A stretch of DNA of 64,000 bases from Muscardinus avellanarius (GCA_963383645.1 OY726571.1:17239376-17303375), one strand, 5' to 3'; shown: positions 11,525 to 22,989, counted from the stretch's first letter. Numbers and translations are program-made. The notes: generated by a model not told the origin, from the letters alone.

Positions 11525-12005
11525 ATTTTATTTTTACTTTTATACTTGTATTGGTGCACTGTACTCTCACATAATAATGTAGTTTGTAGCAATAGTAACA
11601 TACATGCACACAGCACCTGGTGGGCTTTCCTTCGGCACCTCCCCATCCCCCCTTCCCTATCAGGGTATTGAGATCAGCATTGGTATACTCACACGTGTAC
11701 ACACCACTGATAGGAATGATTCCTTCATTGACCCACCCTCTTCCCCCTTCCAATTTTATTTATTTATTTATTATTTATTTATTATTTTTGTGTGTGTGGT
11801 ACTGGGGATTGAACCACCCAGGGGGCATTCTACCTCTGAGCTACACCCTCAGCCCTACTTTTTTTTTTAATTCTTTATTTTGAAACAGGGTCTCACTGAG
11901 TTGCAGAGGGCTTTACTTAGTAGCTGAGGCTGGCCACAAATTTGCAATCTTCCTATCTCAGCCTCCCAAATACTGGGTCCCCCCCTTCCAATTTTAAATA
12001 AACTA
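11525..12005 (-). mobile_element. L1 3'UTR fragment, reverse, interrupted by a SINE
   Basis: TATTGGTGCACTGTACTCTC and CATACATGCACACAGCACCT identify the L1 3' end in minus orientation at 11525-11758. The L1 text resumes at 11979 after the SINE. CACTGATAGGAATGATTCCT near 11703 matches the L1 3'UTR seen at 30100-30120. Confidence 0.8.
11759..11978 (-). mobile_element. Dimeric SINE with TSD, reverse
   Basis: The SINE interrupts the L1 fragment. A direct repeat CCCCCTTCCAATTTTA lies on both sides (near 11743-11758 and 11981-11996). The 3' side carries a TTTA-rich plus TGTGTGTG tail, and the head end is truncated after CAGCCTCCCAAATACTGGG. Confidence 0.88.
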
Positions 12006-12020
12006 AATTCAAATTAACAC

Positions 12021-12150
12021 AGTCTCAGCTACTTTTTGAGGCCCTTTGCGACTCATGGAGACCCTGTTTTAAAATAAAGAATAAAAAATAGAGCTTGGGT
12101 GTAGCTCAGAAGAAGAATGTCCCTGGGTTTTATCACAGCACCACAAAAAC
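12021..12150 (+). mobile_element. 5'-truncated dimeric SINE
   Basis: It begins inside the left half at AGTCTCAGCTACTTTTTGAG and continues through the linker AAAATAAAGAATAAAAAATA and the ID half to GCACCACAAAAAC. Confidence 0.85.
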
Positions 12151-12340
12151 CTTATAAAAATATAGGACATGTTATATCAAATATATATCCTATATTTGCA
12201 AAGACATATGGAAGAATGTCTTTACTGATAAAACACACCAGTAATACATCGATTATTTTAAAAGATTTTTTAGAATACAATGACTTAATTGGCATTAATG
12301 GTCATAGTATATAAAATATTCAAATAAAACTTTTTCAGAA

Positions 12341-12366
12341 GCTGGGCATGGTGGTGCACCTTGTAA
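12341..12366 (+). mobile_element. SINE head fragment
   Basis: AGCTGGGCATGGTGGTGCAC followed by CTTGTA is the first ~26 bases of a dimeric SINE. It abuts the head of the next SINE at 12367, as a partial head-to-tail duplication or the stub of an interrupted copy. Confidence 0.7.
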
Positions 12367-12776
12367 GCTGGGCGTGGTGTCGCACGCACAGTACTTGGGA
12401 GGCTGAGACAGGAGATCACAGATTTCCAGCCAGCCTCAGCTACTTAGACCCTGTTTCAAAATAAAGAATAAAGAACTGGGCGTGGTGGTGCATGCTTGTA
12501 ATCCAGGTACTTGTGAGGCTGAGACATGAGGATACTGCAGGCTCAAAACCAGCCTCAGCTACTTAGTGGGGCTCTCAGCAACTTAGTGAGACCCTGTTTC
12601 TAAATAAAACATAAAATAGGTTATGGGAGTATAGACCACAGGTAGAAGGCCCCTGGGTTTTATCCCCAGTACCACAAAAAATAAAAATAAAATAAAAAAT
12701 AAAAAATGACTGGGGGTGTAGCTCTGAGGTAGAATGCCCCTGGGTTCAATCCCCAGTGCCACAAAAATAAAAAAAT
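12367..12776 (+). mobile_element. Dimeric SINE split by a second SINE (outer copy)
   Basis: The left half is at 12367-12475 (AGCTGGGCGTGGTGTCGCAC ... CAAAATAAAGAATAAAGAAC). The right half resumes at about 12704 (GGGGGTGTAGCTCTGAGGTA ... CCCCAGTGCCACA). A complete SINE occupies the linker. Confidence 0.85.
12476..12703 (+). mobile_element. Dimeric SINE nested in a SINE linker
   Basis: Complete copy from CTGGGCGTGGTGGTGCATGC to ATCCCCAGTACCAC with an A-rich tail of AAATA units. It carries the second subfamily's right half (TATAGACCACAGGTAGAAGG). It is a second independent case of insertion into the A-rich linker. Confidence 0.85.
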
Positions 12777-12784
12777 TCTGATCA

Positions 12785-12915
12785 TATTATTTTTAAAAAG
12801 AATTCATTTAGTATTTATTGAGTATCTCCAATGTACCAAACAGTGTTCTTGGCACTTGGGTTCTGTATGTGAACAAAACAAAAATCCCTGTTCTCATGCA
12901 ATGCAAATTTTGGCA
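12785..12915 (-). repeat. L2 3' end relic, reverse
   Basis: TTATTGAGTATCTCCAATGT, CAGTGTTCTTGGCACTTGGG and AAAATCCCTGTTCTCATGCA follow the reverse-complemented L2 3' end closely. Confidence 0.8.
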
Positions 12916-12963
12916 GGTAATATTTTCAAATGGATTTTAGTAACCTGAATTATTTAATGCTAT

Positions 12964-12964
12964 C

Positions 12965-13024
<60 letters not shown>

Positions 13025-13040
13025 TGTGTGTGTGTGTGTT
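12964..13040. repeat. (AT)n-(GT)n compound microsatellite
   Basis: About 28 AT units at 12964-13020 are followed by GG and about eight TG units. It forms the 3' tail of the reverse ID-like element beside it. Long AT runs can extrude cruciforms and vary in length. Confidence 0.9.
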
Positions 13041-13115
13041 TTCCTGAGGACGGAACTCAGAGCATTGTGCATTCTCAGTAAGCACTGTACCACTGAGTTA
13101 TATCCCCAGCTCTTG
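13022..13115 (-). mobile_element. ID-like monomeric SINE, reverse
   Basis: GAGCATTGTGCATTCTCAGT, AAGCACTGTACCACTGAGTT and ATATCCCCAGCTC are the reverse complement of an ID element (GCTGGGGATGTAGCTCAGTG ... tgcacaaggcc). This differs from the dimeric SINE right half, which lacks the internal tgcaca block. Confidence 0.8.
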
Positions 13116-13320
13116 CATGAGGAATAAATAATTCTTAAAACACAGGAAAAAAAAAATCAGACACATTGCAAAAAGTTAGGCTTTACTAAAGCTACCATAT
13201 AAGATATGGTGACAAGATAGAAAGAAAATCTAATAAATATAAAAAATCATGCCAATAGGATCCCAAGAAAATAAATTGGTTTCTGGAGCTCTGAGTTTAA
13301 AAAAAAAACATTACTTAGAC

Positions 13321-13502
13321 GCCCGGCATGGTGGCGCACGCTTGTAATCCCTGTGCTTGGGAAGCAGAGATAGGAGGATCACACAGGTTCGAAGCCAGCC
13401 GCACTGGCTTAAGAGACCCTGTTTCCAAATAAAAATATAAAATAGGTCTGGGAGTGTAGCCCGGAGGTAGAAGGAATCCCAGTACCACCAAGAAAAAAAA
13501 AA
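13321..13502 (+). mobile_element. Dimeric SINE, palindrome subfamily
   Basis: GCCCGGCATGGTGGCGCACG starts the copy. The part of the left half normally reading CCTCAGCTACTTAGTGAGGC is replaced by the short palindrome GCCAGCCGCACTGGC (13394-13408) plus TTAAGAGACCCTG. The same replacement occurs in three other copies of this window. The right half is also shortened after GAGGTAGAAGG. Confidence 0.88.
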
Positions 13503-13537
13503 TTACTTAGTATAGAACAGAACTGTATTTAAAAGCA

Positions 13538-13745
13538 TTTTTTTTAATGGTACTGGGGGTGGAACCCGGAGGCTTTCTACCTCCAGGCTATAATCTCAGA
13601 TCTATTTTATATTTTATTTAGAAACAGGGTCTCACTAAGTTCCTGAGAGCCTCACTAAGTAGCTGAGGCTGGCTTTGAACCTGTGCGATCCTCCTGTCTC
13701 AGCCTCCCAAGTGCAGGGATTACAAGCGTGCGCCACCACACCTGG
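13538..13745 (-). mobile_element. Dimeric SINE with TSD, reverse
   Basis: Complete reverse copy (GGTACTGGGGGTGGAACCCG ... GTGCGCCACCACACCTGGC). The target duplication AAAAGCATTT flanks it (near 13530 and 13748). Confidence 0.9.
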
Positions 13746-16700
13746 CATAAAAGCATTTCTTTATAATCAGTCACAAATAGTATTAGAAAGTCTTGGTAGA
13801 GACAGAAAAAAATACTAATGGAATGTTACATTTGAAAATTATTGGGCAAAAAGAAAATTGTTAGACTATTTGAAGAATAACAACAAAATAACATAGAAAC
13901 CTTTAAACTATTATATATTTGAAAATAAAATATTTAAAATGCTTATTTTATTATATCCTAATGAGTATGACCAACATTTAATTTGAGAGAAGCAAATAAG
14001 AATTTTTTTAAGAAAAAGGACTTTCTTTAAAATCAAGCTCTGTCGCTAATAATCATATAGCATTCACAAATAATAACTGGCAACAGCATGTGTTTAAGTG
14101 CCACAACACCGTGCCAGATATATTTCTAAACATGGCAGATTAAACAAGAGGGAAATAACCAGTTTCATCAAGTGTGTTCTTGGGTAGTTAATGTGATTTA
14201 GAATTTTGAGAGTATGCAACTGATGACCAGTCGTACCTTTCTCCTAGAAGAGCAACTTCCTAGGCCCAAAATAATGTCCCCGAGTGCCTGAAAAATGACC
14301 TGCTCTGGAGCAACATAACATTGGGTAAAATCCATGGGCTAAAAAACAACACAGGAGGCAGGAAGAGAGGAAGCGTGCAGAGAATCCTCTAACTCATCTT
14401 TTTTAAACCTTCCTGGTCCCCATGGCGCCGATACTCTCAGTGCAATCCAGAGACACCTAATACTTGGACAGCAGTACTGCACACTGTGAAGCAATGTTTT
14501 CATATCCAGCTGTTTCCACATAAAAAGAGAACTCTGGGGATGGTGGTGCTTATTTCCTTCAATTCCAGCCTGTACCGAATAATTGTTTTATTTTATTTGG
14601 ACGATCATTGCAGTCTCCTCTTCTTTCTTTCTGACTCACAGAATTATGTTTTTAGAGTAAACACTGTAAGGTCAGTAACTTTTCACTGGTCAGTCAGGGA
14701 ATTAAAAAGGAAAGAAAAGGAAGTGTAGCCCATTGCGTCTCCTCTGTGTCTCTGAAATCCTCACACATTCTTTGCAGTTCACGTTGTGAAGAAAGTGTTT
14801 ATTTGCACATTTTAAAACACAACTTACATTGCAGATGTGGCATGATTGAGACGTTTTGTCCGGTGGATTTTTATTTACTTCTGAAACCATTTGTTTAGTG
14901 CCAGTTTACTTTAAAAGTAGGAAATCAACTATAAAATCTGTGGTGCACAAAAGTTAAGTGAACTCTATTTGATGTTTAAAAAAAAAAAATCTCAGGGGAA
15001 TTAACCAGAAGAAAACCACAGCTTCTGATGTACGTGTTCATCTGTTGCATTGTATTTTTTAGTGAACGAATAGTTCAATCTCGGTTTATGAAAACCAGGC
15101 AGAGAATTATGAATGAATTAAGTGAAGAGAATGCCTTTGAGAAAAAAGTTGTCTTATTAATAATAGAAATTTTATTAAAACTTCAGATTGTTATTAACAT
15201 ATTAGGTGAAATTTGACTGGTAGAGAGATATACCCTCTTGTAGTGTTAGGACTGAGGCCAATAAAGACTTGTCATGATTCCAGAAGAGTAGAGTGCTTCT
15301 AAAAGTACTTTGACACATTTATTTTGGGTTTTCTGTTTAATAGCATTGCCCTAACAAGTTTTACTTCTATCATCACAGACTTTACATATTTCAAGTTGAA
15401 TTATTTTGCTTATACCTATCACCCGCATCTTTTTATTCCATAAGGTGTTATTAAACTGAAACATCACCACTGAAAAGCAATAGGATGCCTTTAGTTAATT
15501 CTTTTTAAATTCATGCTTCTTAAATTTCTCTCATATTTTTTCTTAAATTTTGCGTTACATGCTTACAAAAACAAAAAGTCCACTAGGTTCTCATTTCTAG
15601 AACTAATAAAGCTAAATTCACAAACACTGGAAAAACTTGGGTGATTGACGTATTTAACTATATCAATAGAGAAAATAACAACAACAACAGAAAAAACCTA
15701 AAGCGACAGTAGCTGGTGGCTGACGGTCAGAGCATGCTGCAGCCTGGGACAGACTGATTTGACAGTGGGAGAAACAGCAGGCGCCCACTATGCTGGGAGC
15801 AGGGGCACAGCTGCGAAGAGCAGAAACACCAGCAAGGGATGGCTTCAGAGTCTGTGCTGTGCCAAGGAAAAGTTGCTGGCTGTCCAGGATGCCCTTGTTC
15901 CTACCAGCAGCAGTTCCAATCAGCGGGGTTATTTCTGGATTCAAACATGTCAAAATATAACAACAAAAAACAAGCGACCACAACAAACAATTACCAAAAA
16001 GCGATGGGACTCAATTACATGCAAGTTCTATTTTATTCCTTGCCTAGTCAATAGTGGAATTTTTTTTCTCCAAGAAAAAAAAATCAATATGGTTTTTTTC
16101 CTTCTTTTTTATTTTTAAAGAAACTGGAGGAAGTGAGTAATGTGTACTTTAGATGGACTGCTGGATAGAACCATGATCTTTTACCTTGATCATTTTTAGA
16201 TTGAACCTCATCGGAGCCTCTGTGGAAAGTTACCAGCAGGGCAAGGCGATGCCCTTGCAAATTCCGCAGGCCATTCTGAGGCAATCATATCTTAGAAACT
16301 AATTTCTAGCATTTGACAACATAAAACAATAATGGCAACCTATGGCCTCCAAAATGGAATTTCTAAACTTTGACTGCACCCTTTTTTTCTGTTATGTTTT
16401 TATATTCTTACTCAAATACCTAAATCAGAGGATTCTTCCTTCCTCCAGTCTTCCCTAATTTTTCAAGCCAGTATTATGTTGCTGTAATATTTAATTTTGT
16501 TACAACTCTACCATGTTACTAAAAAAATCTACTCTTACAAGTAAAAGTCACCAAAGATGGATATTTGTTAATATGCAAGGGCGTCTTCATGGTCCCCGAG
16601 CTCGGGATATTTTCCCAGCATTGGATCCTGTTCATCACGTTTGCTTTGTGCTTTTCATTGCTTTCCGTCTAATTTTATCTCATGATGGTCGCCAACAAAT

Positions 16701-17595
16701 ATGTGTTTGTAACAAATGGTTCTAGGGATCATTATGTGGTAATTCTACTCCTCTACATCACATTCAAAATTCAAAATGAACTGTGAAGCTGTCCTTGGCA
16801 AAAATAAATAAGTAAATTGTTGACTATCTACAGGAATTTCCTAGGCAGTGTGCTAAAAGTGCAGCCACTAGAAAATTATTATCAAATTGTAGAAGAAACA
16901 AGTTGAAAACTTAAGTAACCAAATAAGTATCTGGTCTGTAAGGGCAAAAGAAAGAAAGAAAAATGAAGAAAAAAAATCCCAAATCCTCTCATCTGTGTAT
17001 AATGTGGATGAAACTACAGAAGGTGCTTGTTGATATTGTAAGCAACAGTCTTTAATTCTAAAGCACACTAAAGATGCTACTGCTGCTGCTGCTGCTGATG
17101 ATGATGATGAAGGTGGTGGTGTAGGAGTAAAAGAGGGAGGAGAAGGATAAAAAGAGGAAGAAGAAGGCTTCTGATATTGCTCTAGTTGGCATAGACATTG
17201 TCTAAAAGGAAGATTTCCATTTACTTCTAAAATGTAGTTTTGATTTCACATATGGCCATGAATATCACAGATAATGGTCTTATATTGTGGAATCGATGGC
17301 ACCATCTGGAAAGTAAGCGTGCCATAGCTGAATAGCTTATGTGCAATTACAGCTCAAGTGACTTGCAAAACTACTATGGTGGCAAATATCACCTCCCCAT
17401 GCACTTTGTTTTTCTTTCGGCCTGTCCTTATTATTTCCTTCATAGTTGGGGACTGAAAACACCAGGTCATCCAAGATGCAAAGAGATAGATACACATACT
17501 CTTAGGAAGAGTTGCAGAAGTGATCGCTTTTGCTTCTATGGATAGAGGGAAGGTATTGCAGCAGCCTGACCTACTTTCAGGAACAATTGCCAATT
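13746..17595. other. 3.8 kb of mostly unique DNA, no gene seen
   Basis: This is the longest stretch in which I recognise no SINE, L1, L2 or MIR. It includes GC-richer blocks at 15690-15930 and 16200-16280, and a 70-codon frame at 16513-16725. None shows a convincing exon structure. A trinucleotide run (CTG then ATG then GTG, 17076-17122) lies near the end. Its low repeat density makes it the best place to look for conserved noncoding DNA. Confidence 0.4.
17076..17122. repeat. Compound trinucleotide repeat
   Basis: Six GCT/CTG units pass into five GAT units and then GGT units, followed by a purine-rich GGA/AGA tract to about 17170. Confidence 0.85.
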
Positions 17596-17599
17596 GCCA

Positions 17600-18055
17600 A
17601 ATAGGCGGAGATAGGAGGGGAAAGAGATTTTTCAGGCATAAAAAATGAGTGCAAAGACCCAGAGGTATGAAAAGATAAACTTGACCAGATAGCTATTACC
17701 AGAAAGATTTGGTTAGGGCACAAAGTTCAACAGAAGGAATTCCAGCTAGGCATGGTGGTGCATGTTTGTAATCCCAGTACTTGTGAGGCTGAGACAGAAA
17801 GATTGCAGGTTCACAGCCAGCCTCAGCTACTTAGTGAGGCCCTCTGCAACTTAGTGAGGCTCTATTTCAAAATGAATAAAAAATAGGGCTGGGAGTATAC
17901 CTCAGAGGTCTAATGGCCCTGGGTTCAATCCCCAGCACCACAAAAAATAAAATAGAGGGACTGAAATTAAATGCCTTTAAAGATGTGCGCAGAAGCCAAC
18001 AATGGAGGGCCTTGTATTTAAAATTAAGGAACTGAGCTAAATCCTGCTAACTAGT
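17600..18055 (-). repeat. L2 LINE relic, reverse, split by a SINE
   Basis: TTTTTCAGGCATAAAAAATG, GAGTGCAAAGACCCAGAGGT and, after the SINE, ATGGAGGGCCTTGTATTTAA and GAACTGAGCTAAATCCTG match the reverse complement of the L2 3' region (aaagagcattccaggca ... ggccttgtatgccatgctaagg). Confidence 0.65.
17742..17957 (+). mobile_element. Dimeric SINE
   Basis: Complete copy, CCAGCTAGGCATGGTGGTGC to CAATCCCCAGCACCACAAAA, with linker AAAATGAATAAAAAATAGGG. It is inserted in the L2 relic. Confidence 0.9.
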
Positions 18056-18189
18056 GGTTCTCTTTAGTGTGTATAAGAATAACCTGAGAAGCTCTGTAAC
18101 CCTACACATTCTAGTTTAGTAGATCTCAGGTGAGGTCCAGAAAAATCATTTTTTAGCAAATACACTGAATACATTTGGGGGGGACTTCT

Positions 18190-18378
18190 TTTTGTTTTCT
18201 TTTAGGGGTTGAACCCAGGGACATTTTACCTCTGAACTCTATCCTCCTTTATTTAATTAATTTATCTTAAATTTTGAAACAGGGTCAAAGTTTCTGAGAC
18301 TACCCTCAAAATCTGCAATTCTCCAATTTTAGTCTCCCAAGTGCTGGGATTACAGGCCTGCACCACTGTATCCAACTC
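18190..18378 (-). mobile_element. Dimeric SINE, reverse, diverged
   Basis: AGGGGTTGAACCCAGGGACA and TTTGAAACAGGGTCAAAGTT with CAGGCCTGCACCACTGTATC mark a diverged reverse copy. Confidence 0.85.
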
Positions 18379-18392
18379 AATAAAATATTTGT

Positions 18393-18603
18393 TTTTTGGT
18401 ACTGGACGTTGAGTTCAGTACCAATTCTACCTCCAATCTACACCTCCCGTCCTTTTTATTCTTTTTTTTTTTTTTTGAAACAGGGTTTTGCTAAGTTACT
18501 GAGGATCTCACTAAGTTGTTGAGGCTGACCTCAAACCCGAGATCCTATTATCCCAGCCTCCCAAGCACTGGGATTACAGGTGTGTTTCACCACACCCAGT
18601 TAG
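18393..18603 (-). mobile_element. Dimeric SINE, reverse
   Basis: GGTACTGGACGTTGAGTTCA, then a T run of 14, GAAACAGGGTTTTGCTAAGT and TACAGGTGTGTTTCACCACA. It lies directly after the copy at 18190. Confidence 0.88.
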
Positions 18604-18754
18604 ATGAAATGTTGGAAGGCAGTTTATATTTATACCTGAGGGATCCCTCAAAGAGGAACTGTGGGATGGTGAGTTATCCTAGCCCAAAACACAGCATTTG
18701 ACAAGTCACTGGGATGAGAAAATGGTGCTGTTTGACAGAGAAATATTTTATTAT

Positions 18755-18836
18755 CTATTTTGAAACAGGGTCTCGCTAAATTGCAGAGGGCCTCACTAAG
18801 TAGCTGAGGCTGTCCACGAACCGCGATCCTCTGATC
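18755..18836 (-). mobile_element. SINE left-half fragment, reverse
   Basis: TATTTTGAAACAGGGTCTCG and CCTCACTAAGTAGCTGAGGC are present. The ID half and the outer head are missing. Confidence 0.82.
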
Positions 18837-18839
18837 TCA

Positions 18840-20146
18840 AACATAAGAGAACATAATTCCTTGTCACAGTTAAAATTCAAGATAAACTTTTTCCTCATGA
18901 AGCTTCTTAACTCTGTTCCACTTAGAACCATAAAAGACTCATTATTTGTTATAATTTTTAAATGTTTAGTAATTTGGGGGCACAACATCTTTTCATTGTT
19001 AATGCAATTTACAGAGCAACATTTAATGTAGGACTTGTCTGAATAGATATGAAAATATCAGCAACTAATTTTTTCACTGCTGAATAAAATAAAAATTTAG
19101 ACTCTTCATCTAAGATTCCTTATGAGGCATGGATAAAGTAAAGTTGATGAATAAATTTTTCAATCTTCGCATAAATATCTAACCTCTCTAACCTCTCATG
19201 ACCTCAATTTCTTTTTTTCACAGAATTATAAACTTCCAGTAAGTTTGTTTTTTAAATTTACTGATTTAGCTATTTGTAATCATGTTAATGAGGTTGAAAC
19301 CATGGGTTTTTAAATAATTTTAAAAGTGGGGTTTTTGTTATCATTCTTTCCTAAGCCACATATTTGAAAATTTACTAGCCATCTTGCAAATCTATCTATT
19401 ACTTTTTCGGAAGAATTTTAACAAATCATAGCTACTGAAGTAACTGGACAAAAATCAGGAAACTCGATTTCTTGCACAAACCACCTATATTCTTTAATAA
19501 AAGCAAATTATTCTTTCTTTTCTTTCTTCTTTTTTCTTCTCTCTTTTATTATATCACAGGGCTGGTCTAAGAAGCCTCTAAAATTTTATGATTCCACAAT
19601 TATGAACAAAACGTGTTGCTCATCCTTTGAGTTAAACATGAATAATGGATCACCTCAGGCCTAAAAAAATATGCCTTTAATCTTGTATAACACCTCAGGC
19701 TCCCAGTATCACAGGAGAGCTATACCAATCACATTTGGCTGTTTTGTTTGTATAGTTTATGGCCAGAATTGGTTTGCTTTAGATAACACACTCTTGTGCT
19801 GCTACGGTTGCTAAGATATAGTTTTGTAAATAAATGTTATTTTAAATATATATCCCAGTGCAGTGAGAGAAAAATGTGGAAAGCAGTTGACCAAAGATTT
19901 AAACTATCTCTTGAGAGAATGAAGCTCATTTTTGAGTGCCTCCAAAAAAGCAGTTTTGCTTTTGTAGTTAAAGTCAATGAAGAGAGAGACGGGCCTGGTT
20001 GGGATGGAGGGGGAGTGGTTAGCCAGAATGGTGAGTTGCTTTGCAACCGTAGTGAGTGGCCAGTTTGCAAAGACACTGATATTGTTGCTGCAGGTCTCTG
20101 TAAGATTTTTTTTTCCCTTGACATTTCTGTCCTAGCCTTTACACAC

Positions 20147-20193
<47 letters not shown>

Positions 20194-21025
20194 AAAAGAA
20201 AATTTAATCGCTTCTATTTACAATAGATTTTAAAAAGATGCCTCATCTTGGGAATCACTATGAAGGCTGACAGGATTCCACTGGCCAGCAGAAAGGATAG
20301 ATTAAACCCTTTCTAGTGTGCTGGTCTCTAAGGAGAGCAGGAAAACCTATTGTTCCCTGATGACTCCTTCATCACAACCTGGAAACTCACAATGAGACAC
20401 TAAGGTCTCAGAGCCCCAAAAACTTTCTCTCTTCCTGGCCACATGGGAGTACTTCCAGGAAGAAGGAGCCCTGCACAAGGGCCCTCCAGCTGTACCTCGG
20501 AGGGGACTTCTGGACAACTGGCCATCAGCAAGATAAAGGGTGGTGAGAGCTGAGGCTCTGAAGATACCTTGAATTCCAGCAAAGGGAGAAAAGGAGCTGC
20601 AAGTGTACTGGGGGTTTCAGGGTCAGGTTCTGTTGGCTTCAAGCATTTTGTGAGGCCAGCTGCCCCATCCATCTTTGGTTTTATGATCCAAGCCTGCTTC
20701 ATTAGACTGCTTCATGTTGCTTTTAGGGCTTGAAACAAAAATTCTTGCTGGCCACATTTTTGCTTCATTCCCCAAGTCTGAGCCATCTTGTCCTGCCTCC
20801 CAGCCTGAGTATATTCAGGAAATATAATTTAATATTATATTTTTTGACACTAAGTCCTGTAGTATCTGATAAGCTTTTGTGAGGGGGCTTAACGTGCTGC
20901 CTTTATTGCTAGACCATTAAGACAATGCTCCATCACCACCTTCCCCTCACCCAGGGAAGCATTCCAATCAGGGGCTCTTGCACGATCGAGTCATCACAGC
21001 AAGTCCTTTTCCTGCCACCTTTGGG
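18840..21025. other. Mostly unique DNA, no gene seen
   Basis: No exon recognised. A 145-codon frame at 19796-20233 runs into a GAAA microsatellite, which inflates its length, and it has no recognisable domain. Blocks at 20400-20800 are GC-richer but not identified. Confidence 0.4.
20148..20200. repeat. (GAAA)n microsatellite
   Basis: About eleven GAAA units without a recognisable SINE attached. Confidence 0.92.
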
Positions 21026-21029
21026 GCTA

Positions 21030-21215
21030 ATGCCTTCTGTTTCACTGTCATTATCACTAGCATTATTATATTCCCAGGCCAGACACTATGTGTCCGAGCA
21101 AACCAGCAGGGTAACAGCCCTTCTCTCACCTCCCAATTTCTGCAGTGCCTGGCTCAGTACATGGTATGTAGTCAGCTTTTAGTAAGTACTTCTTAAATAA
21201 ATGAAAATACTCAAG
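21030..21215 (+). repeat. L2 3' end relic
   Basis: GCAGTGCCTGGCTCAGTACA and AGTAAGTACTTCTTAAATAA match the L2 3' terminus. The 5' boundary is uncertain. Confidence 0.65.
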
Positions 21216-21329
21216 AGTATCAGGTCACTCCACCATTATCTGAAATAATATTTGAAGGTAATGGACATTTTTAGTAGGATTTTCTTCACTTTCTGTCTCA
21301 GTCTAAATTTTTACTGGTATAATCCCAAC

Positions 21330-21665
21330 TGACTATTGACCACACAACTTAGAAGAGGGAATATTTATTTGCTCACAGTGTTTCAGAGATTCTGGGTTCA
21401 GTTCATGCTCAGGGCATGGTGGCAGGTAGGAGAGAGAAAGAAGAGTGAAAAACTGACTTCTAGATATTACTCACAGAGCTCTTCTCTCACACCTTGGAAG
21501 CCAGGAGCAGAGAAGGAGCAGGAGCAGGGGAAGGAGAGAACCATATATAGGCCCCAAGGCCCCAAGACCACACCCCTAGGGACTCCTCCTGAGCAGTCAA
21601 GCTCTGCTTCCAGTATTGCTACCTTTCCATGAACACTAGGGAGACATTCTGAGTCCAAACCAATA
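21330..21665 (+). repeat. Unclassified ancient interspersed repeat, copy 3
   Basis: AATATTTATTTGCTCACAGT, a purine-rich centre with GCAGAGAAGGAGCAGGAGCA, GGCCCCAAGACCACACCCCT and GGGAGACATTCTGAGTCCAA correspond in order to the copies at 640 and 4490. CCATATATAGGCC near 21542 is a TATA-like motif but falls inside the repeat. Confidence 0.5.
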
Positions 21666-22574
21666 CAGTTTCTTAGTGGGCAAAACAGGGCCGAACATTT
21701 AGATAATGGTTTGTTTGATTTTATATGTATTCCCCTAAGTAATGAGAAAAGTAGATCCCATTCACAGAAGTGTCAGCTCAAAAACAGTAGGTGGGCTTGA
21801 AGGATGTTCGTTGTTTTCTCTTATTATTAAGCCCTGGCTGCGCTCCAGTCTGACCACTTTCTTCTTTCTCTTTCATCAGGCACAGAATCACTTGTCTTTT
21901 TGTCTTTCTGTTTACCTCCCTTTCCCAGCTTGTGAAAATAAATAAAGAGGTTACCCTGCTAGTAAAACATTTTAAAGAACGTTAACTTGGAAACTGCTGA
22001 CTTTGGCATTGGACTGCCTGGTTAACAGAAGGGCACAAATCATATACTCCTCTTGTAGGTGGCCCTGGGAAAATCCTGAAAGTGTTGAGTTACGGGATTT
22101 AGACTCTTTCACAGACATGGATCTAGAAACAAAACAAACAGCTCTCACTGCCAAAGAAAATCAAGAAATAGAAAGCTTACCAAAAAGACCCACGAAGAAG
22201 GCAGGCATCCTAACAAGTTGATAGATTTGCACCTAACCACCTTCAAGTAACTCCATGACAATACTGATTTGGGTAAGTTATAGATAGCCATTTGTTAGAA
22301 GGTTTAGTGAATTATACTAAATTATGGATGGGCACATTCTAAAGCCAAGGCAGGAGGGCTTGCTCATCAGCTTCCTAGTTTGGTGGCCTTAGGAGTCTAG
22401 CTATCTGAACTTTATTTTCCTGCACCTAGAAACCAAAATCATACTTCGAAGAGTTGTGATGGGGAATGAAAAAAAATGGATGTGTGCAAAAGCCAACAAA
22501 GTGCTGACACCTCATTAACATGAAACGAAGGACGGTTGTTTATGTATAAGGTAATTGCATAGTAAGTAAGCCTC
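21666..22574. other. Unique DNA, no gene seen
   Basis: A 72-codon frame at 22003-22221 has no recognised motif. The block near 21995-22030 resembles a decayed MIR start but is too short to call. Confidence 0.4.
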
Positions 22575-22760
22575 ACATCTGTCAGGCACTATCTTACTAC
22601 TACCATTACCTCACTTAATCTTCACATTACTCTACGAGGCAGGGATGAGCAGTGGCACATTTTTCAGAGCTGATGGTTGAGATACATAAAGTTAAGTCAT
22701 TCACCCAAGGTTATACAGATGGTAAGTGGGAGAATTAGGATTTGAGCCCAGACAATGGGC
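22575..22760 (-). repeat. MIR relic, reverse
   Basis: CTCACTTAATCTTCACATTA, CTACGAGGCAGGGATGAGCA, GTTAAGTCATTCACCCAAGG and GGTAAGTGGGAGAATTAGGA follow the reverse MIR consensus over its length. Confidence 0.8.
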
Positions 22761-22859
22761 TCAAAAGCCCACACTCTCAACTACTATTCCTTAAATAAAC
22801 ATGATTGCGAAAAATCTTAGAATCTGAAAACATTTAGAAATGGCTCAGTGCAATGTATT

Positions 22860-22985
22860 TTTTCTAGGTGAGGATCCCGGGCTCCCAAGACTTTGAGGAC
22901 CTGCGCTGGTCAGTGTCACCAGCCAGGGGCAGACTCAGGAGAAGAAGCCAGTCTCCCAACTTTGTGTCTTTGTTTGTGGCCTCGG
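22860..22985 (-). repeat. MIR-like relic, reverse
   Basis: TGAGGATCCCGGGCTCCCAA, GACTTTGAGGACCTGCGC and AGAAGCCAGTCTCCCAACTT resemble a diverged reverse MIR. GC content is locally higher. Confidence 0.45.
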
Positions 22986-22989
22986 GCTG

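Noticed and set aside
15663..16118. 107- and 119-codon frames on opposite strands
   Set aside because: They overlap each other antisense in a GC-richer block and have no start context, splice sites or recognisable domain.
19796..20233. 145-codon plus-strand frame
   Set aside because: It is lengthened by the GAAA microsatellite (KKER repeats) and shows no known motif.
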